From DASPXY01 sp038227745 (lineage in GTDB: Bacteria > Planctomycetota > Planctomycetia > Gemmatales > Gemmataceae): a stretch of 16,374 nucleotides of DNA. The position numbers and the translations under genes are program-made. Position 1 is the first letter of the stretch. Every line of letters begins with the position of its first letter. Positions 13,533-16,374 of this stretch are shown here, piece by piece. Below the pieces are notes generated by a model. It ran no database searches. It worked only from the letters and a program-made list of their open reading frames with translations, and was not told where the DNA came from. The stretch lies in assembly GCA_038227745.1 (NCBI GenBank), contig JBBRPS010000128.1:1-16374 (forward strand), given 5' to 3'.

Positions 13533-16374
13533 TCAACGCCCGGCCTTCCCACCTTCCAGGAACCCGAGGAGGTGCCGGGCGAGAGCGGAGGCCCCCGCGG
13601 TGTCCGTGTTCCACAGGGCCAGGCTCTCGCGGAACAGTTCTTCCGCCCGTGTACTCTCGCCCCACTCCAGGGCGAGCACGCCGCGCAGAGTCACGATCTC
13701 GGCCTGCCGGCGCAGCGCCATGACGAGCGCCCCGGTCCGCCTCAGGAAGGCGGTCCGGTCGGCGCCGACATGGAAGGGCACCCCTTGCGCGCTGGTCAGC
13801 AGGAACTCACCGGCGAGGAGCCCCACCAGCGCCGGGGCCTTGCGCAGCGGCAGGCCTTTCGGGTGGAACTCCGCCTCGGGGAGCACGGGGGGCGCGAGGA
13901 GACGCAGGTCGTCGTCGGCCCGCGCGTAGTCGCCCGTCGCGGCGCCGAGCTGGGCCTGCAGCCAGCGGTACTCCGCGCGGCCCAGCTTGGCCTCCTGCTC
14001 CGGCTCCATGCTCTCGCGAACGTCGTGGGGGCGGCCCGCGAGCAGGAGCAGGTTCAGCTCCAGCATCGCCCCCTGGATCCCGAACTCCTCGTAGCGAGAT
14101 TTGAGCAGCAGCTCCAGCGCCTTGCCCGGCAGACCCGCATTTTCCGCCGCTCGGGCGCGGCCGAGGGCGTCGAGGTTGAACGCCTGCGTCTCGTACAGGT
14201 TCAGCGCCGTCCGGACGCGCTTGCCGAGCTTCGCCACCAGGTCCTCGAGGGGACCCAGCCGGCGCGCGAACAGGTCCCGCGGTTCCCCGGGCTTCGGGCC
14301 GGCGCCACGGACATACCGCAGTTGCTCCTCCAGGTGCTGCAGGGCCAGGTCGCCGGCGCCCATCTCATCGTACAGCTCGGCGAGGGCCTGGTGCGCGGGC
14401 ACCAGGTCCTGCTTGAGCAGGACCGCGTGCTTGAACGCCGTGATCGCCTGCACCTTCCGCACTCGGTCCAGCAGGGCGAAGGTGGGGACCGCGGCGCGTT
14501 CGCCGGTGTTCCGCAGCAGCCACAGGTAGGCCCGGCCGAGCCAGAAGTGGGCGGCGGGGTCGTCGGGGTTGGCGTGCAGCCCCCGCCGGGCGGTGCGGAC
14601 CGCCGACAGGAGCAGGCCCGGCGGGCCGTCGTCGCGCCCGGGCGGATAGGCCTCCTTGTGGATACTCGCCTGGAGCACCGGCAGTTGCACCACCCAGGCC
14701 ACGGGAACACACGCCACGCCGTTCCCGGAGGTCGCGGAGCCCGCCATCGCCGCGGCCAGCCCGTTCTCCCACAGGGCGCGGGCCGCGCGGCGGAAGGCCG
14801 GCCGCTGGGCGTCGAAGTCCACGAGGTACACGAAGGCCTCGCCGCGGTTGACGTCCGCCGGGAGGCGCGGCGTCCGGAAGGCGTCCCACCAGGTCCGCGG
14901 CTGAGGGGGCCGGCCCGGCCAGTCGTCGGGGGCTTTCTGGTCGCGGGCCGGGTGGAAGGCCCGCCGCTGCAAATCCAGCGGCCGTACCGCCACCCGACTC
15001 GCCGCGTCCGGCCGGGCGGGGTCGTGCCAGGCGAAGACGACCGCCCTGCCGTGCAGCGCCAGCGGCGTCCACTCGTCGGGTGTACTGAACAGCTGCCGGA
15101 GGGCCGACCCCAGCCGCCGCTCGGAGGAGTCGTAGGCGATCAGGTGCGTGACTTTATGCTCCCGAAGGATGTCGCGCCAGTCACGGCGCCCGCCCTCACC
15201 GCTCCGGGTGCCCGCGGCGGAGGGTTCTGGGGAGAGGCCCTGCCGGACGGCGACGAAGTCGGCCACGACCTCCCTGGGGAAGAGGTGCGGTCGCCCGTCG
15301 CAAAAGCCTTTCTCGGCCGGACCAAACCAGGCGCAGTAGTCGGCGATCGCGGGGGCGAAGTTGAAGCCGTGCGACCCGGGACCGAGGTTGCCCGCGGCGC
15401 GCCAGCTGGGAAGGTGGACCGCCAGCTGGCGGAGAGAGGGGTCCCCTTCCACGGCCCAGCGGCGCGGCTCGGAGGGGAACCCCTGCAACCACCCAGGCCA
15501 GGCCGTCAGCACCAGGGCCACGACCGCCAGGAGGCTCACCGCCCGCGCCCGGAATGCGGCGCGCCCCGGTTCCGCCGCCGTGCTCGAGCGGCGCGCGGCG
15601 TACGGTTGCAGATTGAGTGCCGTGATGGGGCCGGCGACGACCGCGAAGAACGGGACGGCCGCACTCCGGTAGGTACTGAGAAGGAAGAACGCCAGCCAGA
15701 CGAGGGCGCGGGGGCTGCGCCGTGCCTGCGGGTTGACCGCGAACGACAGCAGCCCCAGCAGCACCAGGGGGAAGTACGCGACCCCGGCCGGCGTCAGACC
15801 ACTTCCGATCTGGAGATAAACACTCCGGAATGGGGAACCAGGAGGCTCGCGGCCGGAGAGGTCCTCGCCCACCCCGGCTAGACTGGCCGGGGTGAGCCCT
15901 TCCGGCAGGGTGAAGGCGCGCGCGAAGTGCGGGTTGAGCAGACAGACGGCAAACCCGGCGGCACAAGCCAGCCCAAGGGCGCGGAAACCCCCCGCCTCTG
16001 GTCTGTCCCCGAGCAGGCCGCCGAAGGCGTACAGGCCGACCGTCAGCGGTCCCAGCAGGAACCACTCGTCCATGTTCACCCACAGGGCGAACAGCAGCAG
16101 GAGCGGGACGCACGCCCGCACGGTGGGTACGCCGGGCCTCGTCCGCTCCAGCCACCACAGGGTCAGGCCCAGGAAAAGGTACGACAGCACCGTCGGCCGC
16201 AATTCCAGGTGGGCGCCGAGCGCCAGTACCGCGAGGGCGACGCACGGCACCGCGAGCCAGCCGTGCGGGCCGCGCCAGGCGGTGCGCAGCATGACGCCCG
16301 CCAGGACGGCGGCCAGCAGGGCCTTGAGGAGCCCTAGCGCCTCCCCGCCGGCGAGGCGGTAGGCGCCATGCGCC
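13533..16374 (-). CDS. Large polytopic membrane protein with C-terminal TPR-like region (partial, 5' end outside window)
   Basis: At least 946 residues. An in-frame ATG exists at 16292, but the 27 codons before it up to the window edge read as membrane-protein sequence (AHGAYRLAGGEALGLLKALL), so the start is probably outside. The N-terminal third has about eight hydrophobic segments (for example LLLLFALWVNMDEWFLLGP and AGVAYFPLVLLGLLSFAV), suggesting a GT-C-like or polymer-handling membrane domain, though no catalytic motif is clear. A soluble middle part contains KVTHLIAYDSSERRLG. The C-terminal 350 residues hold degenerate TPR helices: DPAAHFWLGRAYLWLL, VPAHQALAELYDEMGAGDLA, ARAAENAGLPGKALELLL, YRWLQAQLGAATGDYARAD and LRGVLALEWGESTRAEELF. 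Position in the inner membrane with an interaction-mediating tail is inferred. Function is unknown. Confidence 0.83.
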   Translation of the reverse strand, partial: AHGAYRLAGGEALGLLKALLAAVLAGVMLRTAWRGPHGWLAVPCVALAVLALGAHLELRPTVLSYLFLGLTLWWLERTRPGVPTVRACVPLLLLFALWVNMDEWFLLGPLTVGLYAFGGLLGDRPEAGGFRALGLACAAGFAVCLLNPHFARAFTLPEGLTPASLAGVGEDLSGREPPGSPFRSVYLQIGSGLTPAGVAYFPLVLLGLLSFAVNPQARRSPRALVWLAFFLLSTYRSAAVPFFAVVAGPITALNLQPYAARRSSTAAEPGRAAFRARAVSLLAVVALVLTAWPGWLQGFPSEPRRWAVEGDPSLRQLAVHLPSWRAAGNLGPGSHGFNFAPAIADYCAWFGPAEKGFCDGRPHLFPREVVADFVAVRQGLSPEPSAAGTRSGEGGRRDWRDILREHKVTHLIAYDSSERRLGSALRQLFSTPDEWTPLALHGRAVVFAWHDPARPDAASRVAVRPLDLQRRAFHPARDQKAPDDWPGRPPQPRTWWDAFRTPRLPADVNRGEAFVYLVDFDAQRPAFRRAARALWENGLAAAMAGSATSGNGVACVPVAWVVQLPVLQASIHKEAYPPGRDDGPPGLLLSAVRTARRGLHANPDDPAAHFWLGRAYLWLLRNTGERAAVPTFALLDRVRKVQAITAFKHAVLLKQDLVPAHQALAELYDEMGAGDLALQHLEEQLRYVRGAGPKPGEPRDLFARRLGPLEDLVAKLGKRVRTALNLYETQAFNLDALGRARAAENAGLPGKALELLLKSRYEEFGIQGAMLELNLLLLAGRPHDVRESMEPEQEAKLGRAEYRWLQAQLGAATGDYARADDDLRLLAPPVLPEAEFHPKGLPLRKAPALVGLLAGEFLLTSAQGVPFHVGADRTAFLRRTGALVMALRRQAEIVTLRGVLALEWGESTRAEELFRESLALWNTDTAGASALARHLLGFLEGGKAGR

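Noticed and set aside
13482..15881. A 799-codon open frame on the plus strand
   Set aside because: It is antisense to the membrane/TPR gene; its sequence is Arg/Gly/Pro-rich with no recognisable domain, as expected from GC-rich complementary frames.

Overview
The window looks like a piece of a high-GC Planctomycetota chromosome, most probably Gemmataceae-like. This is inferred from gene content: an FHA-GAF-PP2C phosphatase, a ceramidase-like secreted protein, a ThuA-domain secreted protein, a Gfo/Idh/MocA protein, a PQQ-propeller protein, a very long membrane/TPR protein, and many dispersed palindromic repeats between genes. No rRNA, tRNA or CRISPR array was recognised.

Layout. Positions 1-4340 hold minus-strand genes: the 5' end of a small membrane protein (1-227), a ceramidase-like exported protein (322-1689), the phosphatase (1848-3491) and a PH-domain membrane protein (3713-4210). 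An MECR-like reductase (4340-5341, minus) is divergent from an HU-type DNA-binding protein (5561-5899, plus). Next on the plus strand come a ThuA-like exported protein (6230-7150) and a translationally coupled pair, a PQQ-propeller protein (7352-8866) and a two-domain ABC permease (8863-10533). The permease converges on, and overlaps by 83 bp, a Gfo/Idh/MocA protein (10451-11539, minus). An accessory-looking segment follows (about 11617-13480): an AAA ATPase with a DUF234-like C-terminus, an AT-richer repeat-bearing leader, a truncated Uma2 endonuclease gene and two palindromic elements. The window ends inside a large membrane/TPR protein (13533-16374, minus).

How the genes work together. Only the PQQ-propeller/permease pair shows firm linkage, through a GTGA stop/start overlap. 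The other genes look like single transcription units for signalling (phosphatase), chromosome structure (HU), lipid or sugar-type metabolism (MECR-like, ThuA, Gfo/Idh, ceramidase-like) and envelope functions. No complete multi-gene pathway or defence operon can be shown.

The most distinctive feature is the set of intergenic palindromes. A bipartite element with identical 22-nt arms occurs twice, 11.6 kb apart. There is also a four-hairpin array with perfect 35-nt terminal inverted repeats, a 174-bp element with 41-nt inner arms, a perfect 16-bp hairpin and a 25-nt operator-like palindrome. At protein level, a probable Ser-to-Thr change at the ceramidase nucleophile position and loss of the EKP lysine in the Gfo/Idh protein deserve attention.
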